Under the pieces are notes generated by a model. The model was not told the DNA's origin, ran no database searches, and saw nothing but the letters and a program-made list of their open reading frames with translations. DNA of 64,000 nucleotides from contig NC_088313.1 in assembly GCF_910592395.1 (NCBI RefSeq), forward strand, positions 11,820,937 to 11,884,936, written 5' to 3'. The position numbers and the translations under genes were made by a program. The DNA comes from Lineus longissimus. Its lineage: Eukaryota; Nemertea; Pilidiophora; Heteronemertea; Lineidae. How positions within the stretch are numbered: the first letter of the stretch is position 1; every line of letters starts with the position of its first letter. Below, one piece after another: positions 1-10,155 of the stretch.

Positions 1-2255
1 CCCCCGACAACATTTTGGATTTGGCCCACCGCCTAATCTGCTACAACAGGAGCGTCATAAAGCACGAGTTCGTTCGTGCATTTAATAGTACGTGAGCCGC
101 AAAAGGAAATAAAACACATATTGGCAAGTATCAATTATGTTGTTATATAGGGTAGACACAGTGTAAGATGTCGAACATTACATTCATGTACCCAGGTCAA
201 TTTTTATGGAACAGCCTCTATATGCAAAATTAGTTATATGGCTTGCCACAGGTGGTGTGGCAAGCTGTCGGCCATCTTGGAATTTCTAAATCTACACACG
301 TTCTAAATTCTCTCCTAAAAAACTAAAACTTTCCAATTTTAAAACAAGACTAACCAGACCATCGGGCTGCAACCTTCCCTTCGTAACTGTGGACCATATG
401 CTAAGTTTATAAGTATATCCCAAGTTAACTCAGTAATTTTAGAGTGGGCCAGCTTGCGGGCCTTGTTTGATAGTATAGTCTGCATGTATAGAAATTCTGC
501 ATGCATGTACTGCAGGCGATTTATTTAGTGAAATTATTGTGACGTACATGTAAAGGCAAGACCACCATTGATTTTTTAAGCCTTTTAGCAGTTCAATTGT
601 CAATGTTTGACCGCGACGCGTCAAACACTGCGTGGTGTTTTGTGAATCTGAAATTTTGATATGATGTTCCGGACAGTCGGGCAAGTAAATGGTGAAAAGT
701 AAACTGGTAGTTGACCACGGAAAATTTTTGATAATCGACAAATTAGACAGACATTGATATTTCTACTCTTTTCAGCCAACTGGCAGAAAAATCTCAAAAC
801 ACGCCCCCTATTACCAAATTAGCAAAATTCGAAATTGATTTTTTCATCAAATAATTTATTTATATCTGCAGACTTGCCACAGCAAATATATTTTCAATAC
901 CTCTCCAAATTTGTACTTGATAGTTAAAAACATGCACTCGTCTAATTGATAGGCCTGGACCCTCCAACATATGAATATTCATTGGTGGTATTGTCTCCAA
1001 TGCTACTGCTGTCATGGAGACCGCCATTGTTGCCGATTATTGTACCTCCAGTCAGAAGCAGACGTTGGATATTCATATTGAGCCGCCTTACGGCGGCATG
1101 ATTAACGCACTATCCTCGATCAAGTTCAAAGCCAGTTCCATGAACGCGCACCGTGTGAATATATATATATATATACCCACCCTAATTATAATGGCTACAT
1201 TCAGTACCTACACACTTGTATTAACAAAAATATATAAGGCATTTTTGAAATACACATTATTAGAAATTCTTAAATTTAATTCCGAATTCTAAACGAACTG
1301 CTGCTGCTGCTTCGCGTGCACATTTCGAAAGCGTCCTTTTCTACTTCGAAGACCAGTGCATACATAAAATTGCCTGGATAAAATTGCCTGGTCACGCGTA
1401 CAGAATTATAACTCCATATTTCATCTTCTTATCAAGCATACTACAGTTGCAAATATATTATGGAATGATGAGCTTGGTCTTAAGTCCTAAACTCCTTGAC
1501 CCATCCTCCATCGTTCCTCCGTAAAAACGGCTCTCTGTGGCATACCTGCATCTCGTGCCAAGCCGATGTTTGCATTCGGATAAAACAGTCTGTGTCAGCT
1601 GGTGACATGTTGACAGCGTTTCAGCACCATGGATCTCATAAGATATCAACTATAAGCCGCGGACTATAAAATAGGAACCCCCATCCAGTAGACGGAATTA
1701 AGGAAAGAAATTTTGCTCGTGTTTCTAATACTATGAAATACGGACCAGTGTTTACAAAGAACTCAAGATCTGAATACCTAAGTATACGCTGAATTGAATA
1801 TTTAATACAAGGGGGAAGGTTTTCCCACAGTACGGCATCTGTGAATTCAGAACTCTAGGAACACGGAATTGCTTTTGATTCTTCAAGGTAAAGTTCTTAC
1901 TTGGCGATATACAGATCAATCTCATCCTCTGCACAAAAGTGTCATAAGTAAAAGCCTCGTCTCTTGATATGATAACGAACCAGATTTATCACAATCTGTG
2001 ACACAGATCTGTCGTGTCGTTCAGTCCGGATGGCTCCTTGGCGAGTTTGTAGCGTCACTTTTTTATTCTCGAGTTTCTCACTCCACCTGCTACTTCGAAG
2101 TTAACAAGATGAAATTGATTGTGGAGTGCCGCAAAGTTCGATTTACTCTTGAATGACGGTGTGACATCTCTATTTGACATGAGGGTTTCAACGTTATGTA
2201 AGCGTAGATTACTTTTTCGAAATCATATTGTATTATGAGCCCTGGCTGTGGATAA
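1..2255. other. No gene recognised; AT-rich flanking DNA
   Basis: The open frames here are short, share no motif with a known family, and have no convincing splice sites joining them. A short AT dinucleotide run lies near 1157-1173. I see no repeat ends or RNA gene. The stretch ends at the TAA target duplication of the Harbinger derivative that follows. Confidence 0.5.
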
Positions 2256-2564
2256 AGCTCTGTACACACTGACAACATTTTGGGAAACATGTTGGCCAAC
2301 ATGTTGTCCAGGTGCGATGTTATCGAAAATTTGGCCCTGTATACACATGACAACATTCGACAACATGTTGGGCAACTTGTTGTCGAATGTTTCCGAGAAA
2401 TGAGGATTTTTGAGGGAATATTTTAGAGGGAAATTCATAAACAATGGAAGATTCCAGAGAAGAAGATGTATTGTCGGTGGCTCTGCCATAATTTTACGTA
2501 TCCTGATTGAAAGACGGCGAAGAAAACGTAAAGATGAGAAAAGAGTGTGGACAAGACCATGGAT

Positions 2565-2741
2565 TTATATGAGACACCAGCATGGGGCAAATTTTGTAGC
2601 TATTTCTAGAATAGCAGCTTTCTTTTTGTTCTTGTCTTTATATTCCCTGGATGTTACATCCCATAAACAGGCACAACTTTCCCATACTGCAATAAGTTGT
2701 TCAACTTCACTCAGTAACCATTCCTTGCTTGAGGCTGCCAT
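2565..2741 (-). pseudogene. MADF/Myb-like accessory protein of Harbinger, truncated (copy 1)
   Basis: The start chosen is the Met of MAASSKEWLLSEVEQLIAVW. The acidic, tryptophan-containing helix followed by CLWDV, REYKD and a lysine run (KNKKKAAILEIA) is the first half of a MADF/SANT-like DNA-binding domain. MADF domains usually run about 85 residues and continue into a KKKWKNLR-type segment. This frame stops after about 58 residues, so the domain is cut. In Harbinger elements the Myb-like protein binds the element ends and helps bring the transposase into the nucleus. No convincing donor joins it to a further exon. Confidence 0.6.
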
Positions 2742-3258
2742 TTTGACTACATCACATGGCTTAAGGTAGATCATGTGATTTGTGGCCTATTTCTGATTGG
2801 ATAAAACTCGACAACATCATTAGCATCTCGGCAACAAAATTGATTTTGTATTATTTCGACAACATTTGAGCAACATTTGGCCAACATGTTACCGAATGTT
2901 TCCGAATGTTTCCGAACTGTACACACTGCCAACATTTTCGATAAAGCTCTGTACACACTGACAACATTTTGGGAAACATGTTGGCCAACATGTTGTCCAG
3001 GTGCGATGTTATCGAAAATTTGGCCCTGTATACACATGACAACATTCGACAACATGTTGGGCAACTTGTTGTCGAATGTTTCCGAGAAATGAGGATTTTT
3101 GAGGGAATATTTTGGAGGGAAATTCATAAACAATGGAAGATTCCAAGAGAAGAAGATATATTTTCGGTGGCTCTGCCATAATTTGACGTATCCTGATTGA
3201 ATGAAAGACGGCGAAGAAGACGTAAAGATGAGAAAAGAGTGTTGACAAGACCATGGAT

Positions 3259-3435
3259 TTATATGAGACACCAGCATGGGGCAAATTTTGTAGCTATTTC
3301 TAGAATAGCAGCTTTCTTTTTGTTCTTGTCTTTATATTCCCTGGATGTTACATCCCATAAACAGGCACAACTTTCCCATACTGCAATAAGTTGTTCAACT
3401 TCACTCAGTAACCATTCCTTGCTTGAGGCTGCCAT
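3259..3435 (-). pseudogene. MADF/Myb-like accessory protein of Harbinger, truncated (copy 2)
   Basis: This is the second copy of the truncated MADF-like frame, 694 bp downstream of the first. The predicted protein is identical over the shared frame and has the same stop. The identity suggests the tandem duplication is recent compared with the decay that truncated the domain. Promoter and splice context look the same in both copies. Confidence 0.6.
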
Positions 3436-4087
3436 TTTGACTACATCACATGGCTTAAGGTAGATCATGTGATTTGTGGCCTATTTCTGATTGGATAAAA
3501 CTCGACAACATCATTAGCATCTCGGCAACAAAATTGATTTTGTATTATTTCGACAACATTTGAGCAACATTTGGCCAACATGTTACCGAATGTTTCCGAA
3601 CTGTACACACTGCCAACATTTTCGATAACATCGCACCTGGACAACATGTTGGCCAACATGTTTCCCAAAATGTTGTCAGTGTGTAAAGAGCTTAATCGAG
3701 TCCCAAAGGCAGCAATGTCGCCATACCCTGAATGCTCCGCCATTTTCATGTCGTCATTATGGTTTGTTTTTTAAAGACCTACTTAGATTTTGTAGTTAGT
3801 TCTGATGTTTGGTTTGTATCTGACTGTATCTTTACCGGTGAACCACATAAAGCGCGTAAATCATGTACAAATCGTTTGATGCTGGTAAAAATCGTCGACC
3901 TTAAGTCATTTCTGACTCACTGATCAAAGACCGTTTCTGGGGATGCAAGCCAAGCCCTCATAGATATTGTGCGAATTGTCGTTGGATGCCATTCGACATT
4001 ATACAATCTGGATGGACAAAGGATAGGCGACACCGATTTGTCCAATGATTATTTAAAGCTAAACAGAATAAAATTGAGGCTAGATTC

Positions 4088-4140
4088 CTTGGGACACCCT
4101 AATATAAGAGCAAAGAGCCAAGAGCCAAGAGCCAAGAGCC
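4088..4140. repeat. AGAGCC tandem repeat with an inverted partner at 7998-8052
   Basis: Several AAGAGCC units follow GGGACACCCTAA. The reverse complement of 7998-8052 reads nearly the same: CTGGGATACCCTTAACTGAG followed by AGAGCC units. The two form inverted repeats about 3.9 kb apart that bracket the Harbinger cluster, and could be the ends of a larger element. No target duplication was found. Confidence 0.45.
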
Positions 4141-4559
4141 AATACTCTTTTAAGAGCCAAGTGCCGCCAGGAAAGCCACGAGCAAAGGGAAAATATAGGC
4201 AAATGAATATAATTATTATCTTCGGGAGCCCGAGGCCCACAGGTGCTAATGAATAAAGTTTTTTTGTAACCGTTTATGACGTTGTAAGACATCGCCGCCT
4301 GGATAGGGGTTGTCTGCAGCCTGGATTTTTTTATCGTACTATCGTTACGCCGTCTGTACAATACGGGTGTACATTGTGCCTGCACTTCATACACTTTGTA
4401 CAGTCACACGTGTTTGTCATTCGGGCCGTCAAAAATAGATCCGGATGGGGATGCCAACTCCCCAGCAAAAATCGCCGGGGCCCGTATTCATAAAGCTACT
4501 TAAGTCAAAGTGGGGCACCTAAAATGCATCTTAAGTTTAAGTGAGGTACTTACTTAAAA

Positions 4560-4906
4560 TAAGTCATATTCATAAATATGCTTAAGTCAGGTGGCCCACT
4601 CAAATAGAATCTTAGATTTGAGACACCACCGGGGCAGTCTTAACACTAAGTGGACTGGTTCTTTCAGTTCATTTTTAGCACGGCGCTCATCGGAGATGAG
4701 TTTGTTGATGATGGCTTGGCAACATGAAATTGCACACAGGCGTGCAGTTCGCAGGGAAAGGGTTTTTCGTGATCGCCTCCATCCACAGGACTTCTAAAAC
4801 GACTTATAATTATATCAGCGATATCATTTTGATCGGCAAACATTACTCTTGTGAGGGATGACCACGAATCGGAAACTAGGAGGAATTACGCTGCCTCCTG
4901 AGTTAA
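4560..4906 (+). pseudogene. PIF/Harbinger transposase, N-terminal part (outer element, left piece)
   Basis: The reading frame RRERVFRDRLHPQDF, then after a stop YQRYHFDRQTLLL, then after a frameshift RDDHESETRRNYA and LPPELK, follows the order of the HARBI1-like N-terminal region. That region has an ERxFRDRxNPL-type segment, a YRFDR helix, then RRNxALPPELK. Several in-frame stops and shifts show it is dead. The reading resumes at 7226 after the inserted cluster, so the transposase is split. Upstream, 4478-4500 carries GGGCCCGTATTCATAAAG, which resembles the ends of the MITE at 9.1 kb and may be this element's terminus. Confidence 0.6.
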
Positions 4907-5087
4907 AGGGCTGTTTCCACCGAACGCGGTTATCGCAGCGATTTGCGATCCGTTTGTCGTTGCGACGGTCGCAGAGGATCACTTTCATGGATTACCCAAT
5001 AACAGTTTCCATGCACCAGTACAGGGCGATTCAGTCAAATTGCGTCAGCCGCTCCGATCATCGCTGGAAATCACTTTCAGACTGATT

Positions 5088-5363
5088 TTAATACCAATTA
5101 GAATGTTCGTTATACCGCCTTATAATAGTTTGTAAGCCATGCAGAGGCCTTTCTCTTTCTTTGCGTTGGCGAGACACGTCCAAGAGGTAAATATGGCAGC
5201 AGTAGACATGAAAGAAAATCTGATTTTGTTGGTAGAGAAAAAGCCAATGCTCTACGACAAACAGTTGAAAGACTCTTTCAATTTCTTGTCCTGGTATATA
5301 CAAGGCCAAAATCTCATCTAATTCAACGTCTGTTTCTTGCATGTCAGCCATTTGCAAAAACAC
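5088..5363 (-). pseudogene. HARBI1-like transposase fragment, most degraded copy
   Basis: The frame begins MFLQMADMQETDVELDEILA, the same start as the copy at 5499-5858, then diverges after about 30 residues, where an internal deletion has removed the central helix region. The rest is low-complexity and unlikely to be translated. It is the outermost of three related copies within the Harbinger cluster. Confidence 0.5.
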
Positions 5364-5498
5364 TTCGGATGTCTCGTTGCGATTACTCGCGAGATTTCCC
5401 GTATTCGGTGGGAACTGTAAAGGGCTGTTTCCACCGAACGCGGTTATCGCAGCGATTTGCGATCCGTTTGTCGTTGCGACGGTCGCAGAGGATCACTT

Positions 5499-5858
5499 TC
5501 ACGGATTACCCATATTACAGTTTCCACGGGTACCAATCAGAATGTTCGTTCTTTCTTTCGGTGTTATAGCTTCTCGATAGTTCGTATCTTCTTTCATCAA
5601 GTCTCCCTCTATCAAGTTCAGGATCTCTCCAAACTGACGTGTACTCATACGGAAATATTGGTGAAACTTGTCTTCGTACGAATAAAGTTCTCTCACAAGC
5701 TGATGATACTCCCCGTGTTTCTTTCTCTTCTGAAATATATCATGAACCCATATTCCATGCTGCCTCTTTCGATTTCTTGTCCTGGTATAAAGATACAAGG
5801 CCAAAATCTCATCTAATTCAACGTCTGTTTCTTGCATGTCAGCCATTTGCAAAAACAC
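5499..5858 (-). pseudogene. HARBI1-like transposase, N-terminal fragment
   Basis: The frame starts MFLQMADMQETDVELDEILA and continues with an Arg-rich block, then GIWVHDIF, KKHGEYHQLVREL, DEDKF-like residues, YFRMSTRQFGEIL and DTNYREAITPKER. This is the order seen in PIF/Harbinger nucleases upstream of the helix-turn-helix and DDE domains: WVH, GEFHxLVxEL, RFxxYFRMSxxQFxxLL, TNFRxxIxPxERL. It ends about 120 residues in, where the family normally continues for another 250 or more. The catalytic Asp/Glu residues are therefore missing. An inverted copy lies at 6523-6792. Confidence 0.7.
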
Positions 5859-6050
5859 TTCGGATGTCTCGTTGCGATTACTCGCGAGATTTCCCGTATT
5901 CGGTGGGAACTGTTAAGGCCTGTTTCCACCAAAACCGCTGCGACCGACGGAGCGATCATCGCGAAGATTTTGTCGATTTACAGCTCCCACCGAATACGGG
6001 AAATCTCGCGAGTAATCGCAACGAGACATCCGAAGTGTTTTTGCAGATGG
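5845..6050. repeat. Palindrome centred near 5948 in the Harbinger cluster
   Basis: The sequence from about 5845 (GCCATTTGCAAAAACACTTC) to 5915 is repeated in reverse complement from about 5983 to 6047. The short central loop holds AGGCCTGTTTCCACCAAAAC. A related arm also occurs at 5346-5420. This can form a long hairpin and marks an inverted-duplication event in the cluster. Confidence 0.6.
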
Positions 6051-6240
6051 CTGTGTCGTGGCCAGTTGCCGCGAAGACAAGACTAGTATTACGGCGGAGA
6101 CGGAATTAGGTCAGCGACAGTAACAACGCTCGGTTTTAAGAAGAAAACTTCGTGTTTTCCGTAGAAATTGGTTGAAATCCTCGGGCCAAGAGCAAGGGCT
6201 AGAGGAATCTACGTAAATTTTAACAGCTCGCAGACTCGCT

Positions 6241-6471
6241 GTGCTTATGAACACTGAAACTGGCAAAAACGACTTGTGTACAACTCGTAAATGCAACTGT
6301 GAAGTGAAGAGGACGCGAAGTGCTGTGAAAAGACGTAAGGTGAAGGTCAAGGCTCCGTCTCCGATCCGTACCATTTCAAGTTCCGTAATCAACGTGTGTA
6401 ATCTTTGTACCAGTGTTTCAAACATTAAAGAGATGTTTGTTAATAAAGTCGAGTTGTCGAAAAACGTATAA
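6241..6471 (+). pseudogene. Unrecognised basic ORF within the Harbinger cluster
   Basis: A 76-residue frame rich in Lys and Arg (KRTRSAVKRRKVKVKAPSP) lies between the inverted transposase fragments. I do not recognise a domain. It could be the remains of the accessory Myb-like ORF of the element or chance open sequence. AATAAA-like sequence near 6441 could serve as a polyadenylation signal. Confidence 0.2.
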
Positions 6472-6522
6472 TTTCTAGCCCACCCAGGGTGAACTTCTGA
6501 CGATAAGGATCGTCAGGCTGAA

Positions 6523-6792
6523 ATGCAAGAAACAGACGTTGAATTAGATGAGATTTTGGCCTTGTATCTTTATACCAGGACAAGAAATCGAAAGAGGCAG
6601 CATGGAATATGGGTTCATGATATATCCCAGAAGAGAAAGAAATACGGGGAGTATCATCAGCTTGTGAGAGAACTTTATTCGTACGAAGACAAGTTTCACC
6701 AGTATTTCCGTATGAGTACACGTCAGTTTGGAGAGATCCTGAACTTGATAGAGGGAGACTTGATGAAAGAAGATACGAACTATCAACTATGA
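6523..6792 (+). pseudogene. HARBI1-like transposase, inverted N-terminal fragment
   Basis: This frame repeats the sequence of 5499-5858 in the opposite orientation with few changes: METDVELDEILA-like start, GIWVHDIS, KKYGEYHQLVREL, YFRMSTRQFGEIL. It ends at DTNY, a few residues earlier. Beyond it, 6800-7030 mirrors 5100-5240. The two arms form the large inverted structure of the cluster. No catalytic domain is present. Confidence 0.65.
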
Positions 6793-7222
6793 ACTACCAA
6801 CAAAATCCGATTTTCTTTCATGTCTACTGTTGCCATATTGACCTCTTGGACGTGTCTCGCCAACGCAAAGAAAGATAAAGGCATATGCATGGCTTTATAA
6901 GGCTTAGTTTGGCCGTACAAACTATTTTTAGGCGGTATAACGAACATTCTGATTGTTACCCGTGCGGGTAATCGCATTAAAATCAGTCTGAAAGTGATTT
7001 CCAGCGATGATCGGAGCGGCTGACGCAATTTGACTGAATCGCACTGTACTGGTGGAAACTGTTATTGGGTAATCCATGAAAGTGATCCTCTGCGACCATC
7101 GCAAAGACAAACGGGTTGCAAATCGCTGCGATAACCGCGTTCGGTGGAAACAGCCCTTAAATCGACAAAATCGTCGCGATGATCGCTTCGTCGGTCGCAG
7201 CGGTTTTGGTGGAAACAGGCCT

Positions 7223-7373
7223 GCTTGCGACTCTCCGGTTTACACCTTTTATGCTTGCGGATCATTCCAACAGGTTGTACTGGTGAAACTGTCAACATTT
7301 CCCAACCAACCACGAGTCGAGTAATTACGGAGGTAACAACCTCACTGAACCAAATTTCTGAAACAAGATGACA
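7223..7373 (+). pseudogene. PIF/Harbinger transposase, continuation of the outer element
   Basis: The reading LATLRF, then YACGSFQQVV, then after a shift GETVNISQPTTSRVI and a helix up to a TGA at about 7366, matches the HARBI1-type helix-turn-helix region (LRFYATGSFQ..VG...GISQPTVSRV). It follows directly from LPPELK at 4906 once the 4907-7222 insertion is ignored, so it is the right piece of the interrupted transposase. The DDE part is not recognisable downstream. Confidence 0.6.
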
Positions 7374-7377
7374 CTCC

Positions 7378-7560
7378 TCAATTATCTGTTTTTATCATCA
7401 TATTCTTCCATTTCACGGTGTCATCGGTGTGGTCGATCGAATGCATACAGTATTTGGATTCTATGACCTTCGTTTCACGAGTGGAGATATCATAAGACAT
7501 TGGGAAGGGGATGAGGTCATCCTTAGGGGTATCCATTGCGGCCTCAGCTTGTGACGCCAT
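7378..7560 (-). CDS. Hypothetical short ORF, possible first exon
   Basis: The ATG has a good context (AAAATGGCG) and encodes MASQAEAAMDTPKDDLIPFP, followed by polar, soluble-looking sequence, 60 residues in all. I do not recognise the protein. A GT dinucleotide after codon 35 could be a donor, but no partner exon is evident. It may equally be a chance frame beside the dead Harbinger transposase. Confidence 0.2.
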   Translation of the reverse strand: MASQAEAAMDTPKDDLIPFPMSYDISTRETKVIESKYCMHSIDHTDDTVKWKNMMIKTDN

Positions 7561-9100
7561 TTTTGAACCCTAACATTCCCAGGTAACGATGGTACAATTG
7601 TGTACAGAAAAATTATTTGTAATTTGCACTATTGAATACCCACGATCAAGGAATAATGAAATAATTTATAGACAGAAATCAACAAGAAATATGACACGGG
7701 TACCTGATGTGTCTTTTGAAGAAGATAAGTGTGACACTCAAACTTTTAGCGATTTTACGTGAAAACAAGTAAGTGTTCGATAGCATTTGGTAGGCCTACC
7801 GTCGTCGGCAAAACATGAAAGAGTTTATATTATATGACTGGTGGTTGCCTGATCATACGGCTCTTGGTCGATCAGATCACCTACATAAATTTCAAAGATC
7901 ACATGACCTGCTATCGCGTATTGGATATAACATTGACCAGTATGACCGTCTAGATGGCGCAGTGATAGGTAAGTATGTACGCCTATCTGTCCAGTAAAAG
8001 GTGATCGTGGCTCTTGGCTCTTGGCTCTCAGTTAAGGGTATCCCAGATTCTTTTTGGATATGCTAATTTATTCAACTTGCAAAATCTTGAGCATTTTTAT
8101 CTGCACATTGACATTCGCACAAAGTACAAACAAAATAAAAAAGAGCAATGACAGGTCACCTTTCAGTCCCACGACCTGGGATTCTCCTGTCCACAGTCTA
8201 TTGAACTTCTGACTAATCACACGGTCCTCTATTCCTTCGTATTCTCCTTTGCTGTGACTCCTGGTCTGTTTAAAGGCACATTGAAATATATTGAAAACCC
8301 TCACAAAATCCCATGTATTGTAAATTGGATATCTGATGATGAATCTGGAATGTCTTTTAACCGACGGTCTTGTCTCGCAAGAGATCAAGACGCAAGTGAT
8401 CGATTGCCTTTGCTCCCCAGCTAAATGTCTTAGACCATGCGGAAATGACTCTACAATTTCCTAGAAACTGTAACTGGCAGAGGCAGGATAAGTTAACTTC
8501 CTGTGCAAGCTCTCTCTCTAGCTGATCATGCCATAGGCTTCAACACCTACACATCACTTCTAAAGCTGTTACCAACTGATACCAATCTGGAGTTTCTTAG
8601 AAGTTTTAAGAATAAATGATAGCTTGGGTCCAGTTGGGATGGTTGTTTGTGATAAAAATATCCTGACATGTTGGTAAAAAGTGAACTCACTAACTGTTAA
8701 GTTTCATTTAACTGATATTAAACTCACTGCAATATTAGATAAGGTGATTTGAACATGAATATTGGATGATAATGGACACATTCGTTAATTGTGCCCCGTC
8801 ACATATGCATTTCGCCTATACATCAATTTCATAGTAAGAGTTCAGGATAGGCCCGGAAGGGTTTCACTTTATTTACAATACGATTTCTTTTATCGAAGCT
8901 ACATCGTCAATTGATCTAGGCTAATAGACAGGAAAATTTATCAACCACACCAAAAGCATTGATAGAAATAGTGGTTAGGTAACAAGTGATCAGGTCAATC
9001 CTAACATCGAAACGTTCTAGCCAATCACAATGAAGGAACCTTGGCCTGCTCGATGCATATTATATAATACTGGGGGCGGTCATGCCTCAAGTTACTGAAC
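7561..9100. other. No gene recognised
   Basis: Apart from the AGAGCC inverted partner at 7998-8052, I see no coding or RNA signature. A 106-residue minus-strand frame at 8068-8388 has no family resemblance. Confidence 0.4.
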
Positions 9101-9688
9101 CGGACCTATATGCATAAAACATCTTCGCCTTTAACTTAGTTTTTCACTTAAGGTCGCCTAAGATTTCCTAGCAAAGGAAATTACGTAAGTGGGAGGCATT
9201 ATAACCTATTTAAGGTAATACTTATGAAATAATTTATCATTAGGCTCAAGTTTTTTCCTTTTCTCCAAACGTGGTCAGTTGCACGATGATACCTTTTATG
9301 CAATAGCTCCCAACCAGTAGAAATTGCTGTCTCAAATCAATGTTGGCTAAATTAAGGCAGGGTTCTTGCATAATGATGTATGAAGAGGTCATCAATACAA
9401 AAATTGTCCTAGTAGTATTCTTTAAGGATCATTCACTACCGTGAGTTGAATCTGTACAGGCTAATACAGCTAGGAGCATGGCTTTTCTCAAAAAGAATTG
9501 CGCCAGGCAACCGAATTCAAATTTGCTGGGTACCTTACGGAAGGGTAGGATTAAAGGAAAATACTTAATTATTTCCCAAGTTAAGATGTATTATGCATAT
9601 CACTTAAGATAAGGAGCCTCTTAAGGTTAAAACTTACATTTAAGGAAATTTTCACACTTAATATGCGCGCTTTATGCATACGGACCGA
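9101..9688. mobile_element. MITE-like element with CGGACC/GGTCCG ends
   Basis: CGGACCTATATGCATAAAAC at 9101 is mirrored by TTTATGCATACGGACCG at about 9671-9687. Both subterminal zones are dense in CTTAAG and TTAAGG motifs. There is no coding capacity. The end sequence and CTTAAG-rich zone resemble the sequence at 4478-4600 (CCCGTATTCATAAAG...CTTAAG), so the two probably belong to related families. I could not find a clear target duplication. Confidence 0.5.
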
Positions 9689-9962
9689 GGTCATAGATCG
9701 GTGAGTGTAGAGTATATTATAAGCCTATAAATAAAAATCCGGGAAAAATATATCCCTGTCAAAGTACTCGACGCCATATTTCAAAAGAGTGGTTGAGTCC
9801 GCAAGTACGGGCCGTCGGTCTACAGATGACAACGTGCCAGGCCAACTGTTGCACTGGCAAGGCAACAGCGCAACAATTGCAAGATCATTCTACTCTTTGC
9901 CAGTGCCTCCTCCGCCAACCCAAATCTGACAATAGAGGAACACATTTTTAGAGTATGCACAC

Positions 9963-10155
9963 TTATATAAATAAATGATAATTGTCACCGTACGTTTGGT
10001 TTTCGAACTCGTTCTGTGGTCCTCTTGTGTTCATTTCGGACATTTGCATCCCTCCACCGACTTCGTTAAAATAGTTACTGCCCATGAGCGCCTTTTGGTC
10101 GATGTTGCGTCCTTCGACTAAACCGGCCTCGTCGTCAACACATTTGGGAGAATTT
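9963..10155 (-). CDS. MAM-mucin protein, last exon: cytoplasmic tail
   Basis: The exon follows a pyrimidine-rich acceptor (GCTTTTCAACAG) and completes the split Gly codon left by the transmembrane exon. It encodes 63 acidic, polar residues, beginning NSPKCVDDEAGLVEG and ending ENQTYGDNYHLFI then TAA. The terminal YHLF fits the YxxPhi endocytic consensus, and two other tyrosines lie in acidic settings, so the tail may be phosphorylated or sorted; that is inference. The frame runs open to the stop without decay. Confidence 0.75.

Larger units (their letters stand above)
2256..3692 (-). mobile_element. Non-autonomous PIF/Harbinger derivative with internal tandem duplication
   Basis: The ends are inverted repeats: AGCTCTGTACACACTGACAA at 2256 is matched in reverse complement at the right end, finishing AGAGCT at 3692. 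The inverted similarity continues for about 75 bp. TAA lies on both sides (2253-2255 and 3693-3695), the 3-bp target duplication typical of PIF/Harbinger. Inside, a unit of about 690 bp is repeated head to tail (2256 to about 2940, then 2941 onward), almost identical apart from a 5-bp indel near 3200. Each unit carries a MADF/Myb-like ORF on the minus strand. Autonomous Harbinger elements encode a transposase and a Myb/trihelix-like DNA-binding protein; only the second remains here. Palindromic CAACATGTTG motifs fill both ends. Confidence 0.75.
4907..7157. mobile_element. PIF/Harbinger element with palindromic internal structure
   Basis: The terminal inverted repeats are AGGGCTGTTTCCACCGAACG at 4907 and its reverse complement ending at 7157. 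TAA lies outside both (4904-4906 and 7158-7160), the expected Harbinger duplication. Inverted similarity extends about 100 bp and recurs as a direct copy at about 5421. The interior holds three partial copies of a HARBI1-like N-terminal frame, two on the minus strand (5088-5363 and 5499-5858) and one on the plus strand (6523-6792). The DDE catalytic half of the transposase is absent, so the element cannot be autonomous. It sits inside another Harbinger transposase. Confidence 0.7.
5916..7222. mobile_element. Second overlapping Harbinger-type terminal repeat pair
   Basis: AGGCCTGTTTCCACCAAAAC begins at 5916. Its reverse complement ends at 7222, and the inverted match runs about 64 bp. This pair overlaps the 4907-7157 pair, because its right end lies outside the right end of the other. 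The two cannot both be intact independent insertions. Either one element was inserted and partly copied by gap repair, or an inverted duplication fused two related Harbinger families. No matching TAA duplication is visible for this pair. Confidence 0.5.

Noticed and set aside
8068-8388. A 106-residue minus-strand frame
   Set aside because: No family motif, splice partner or compositional signal.
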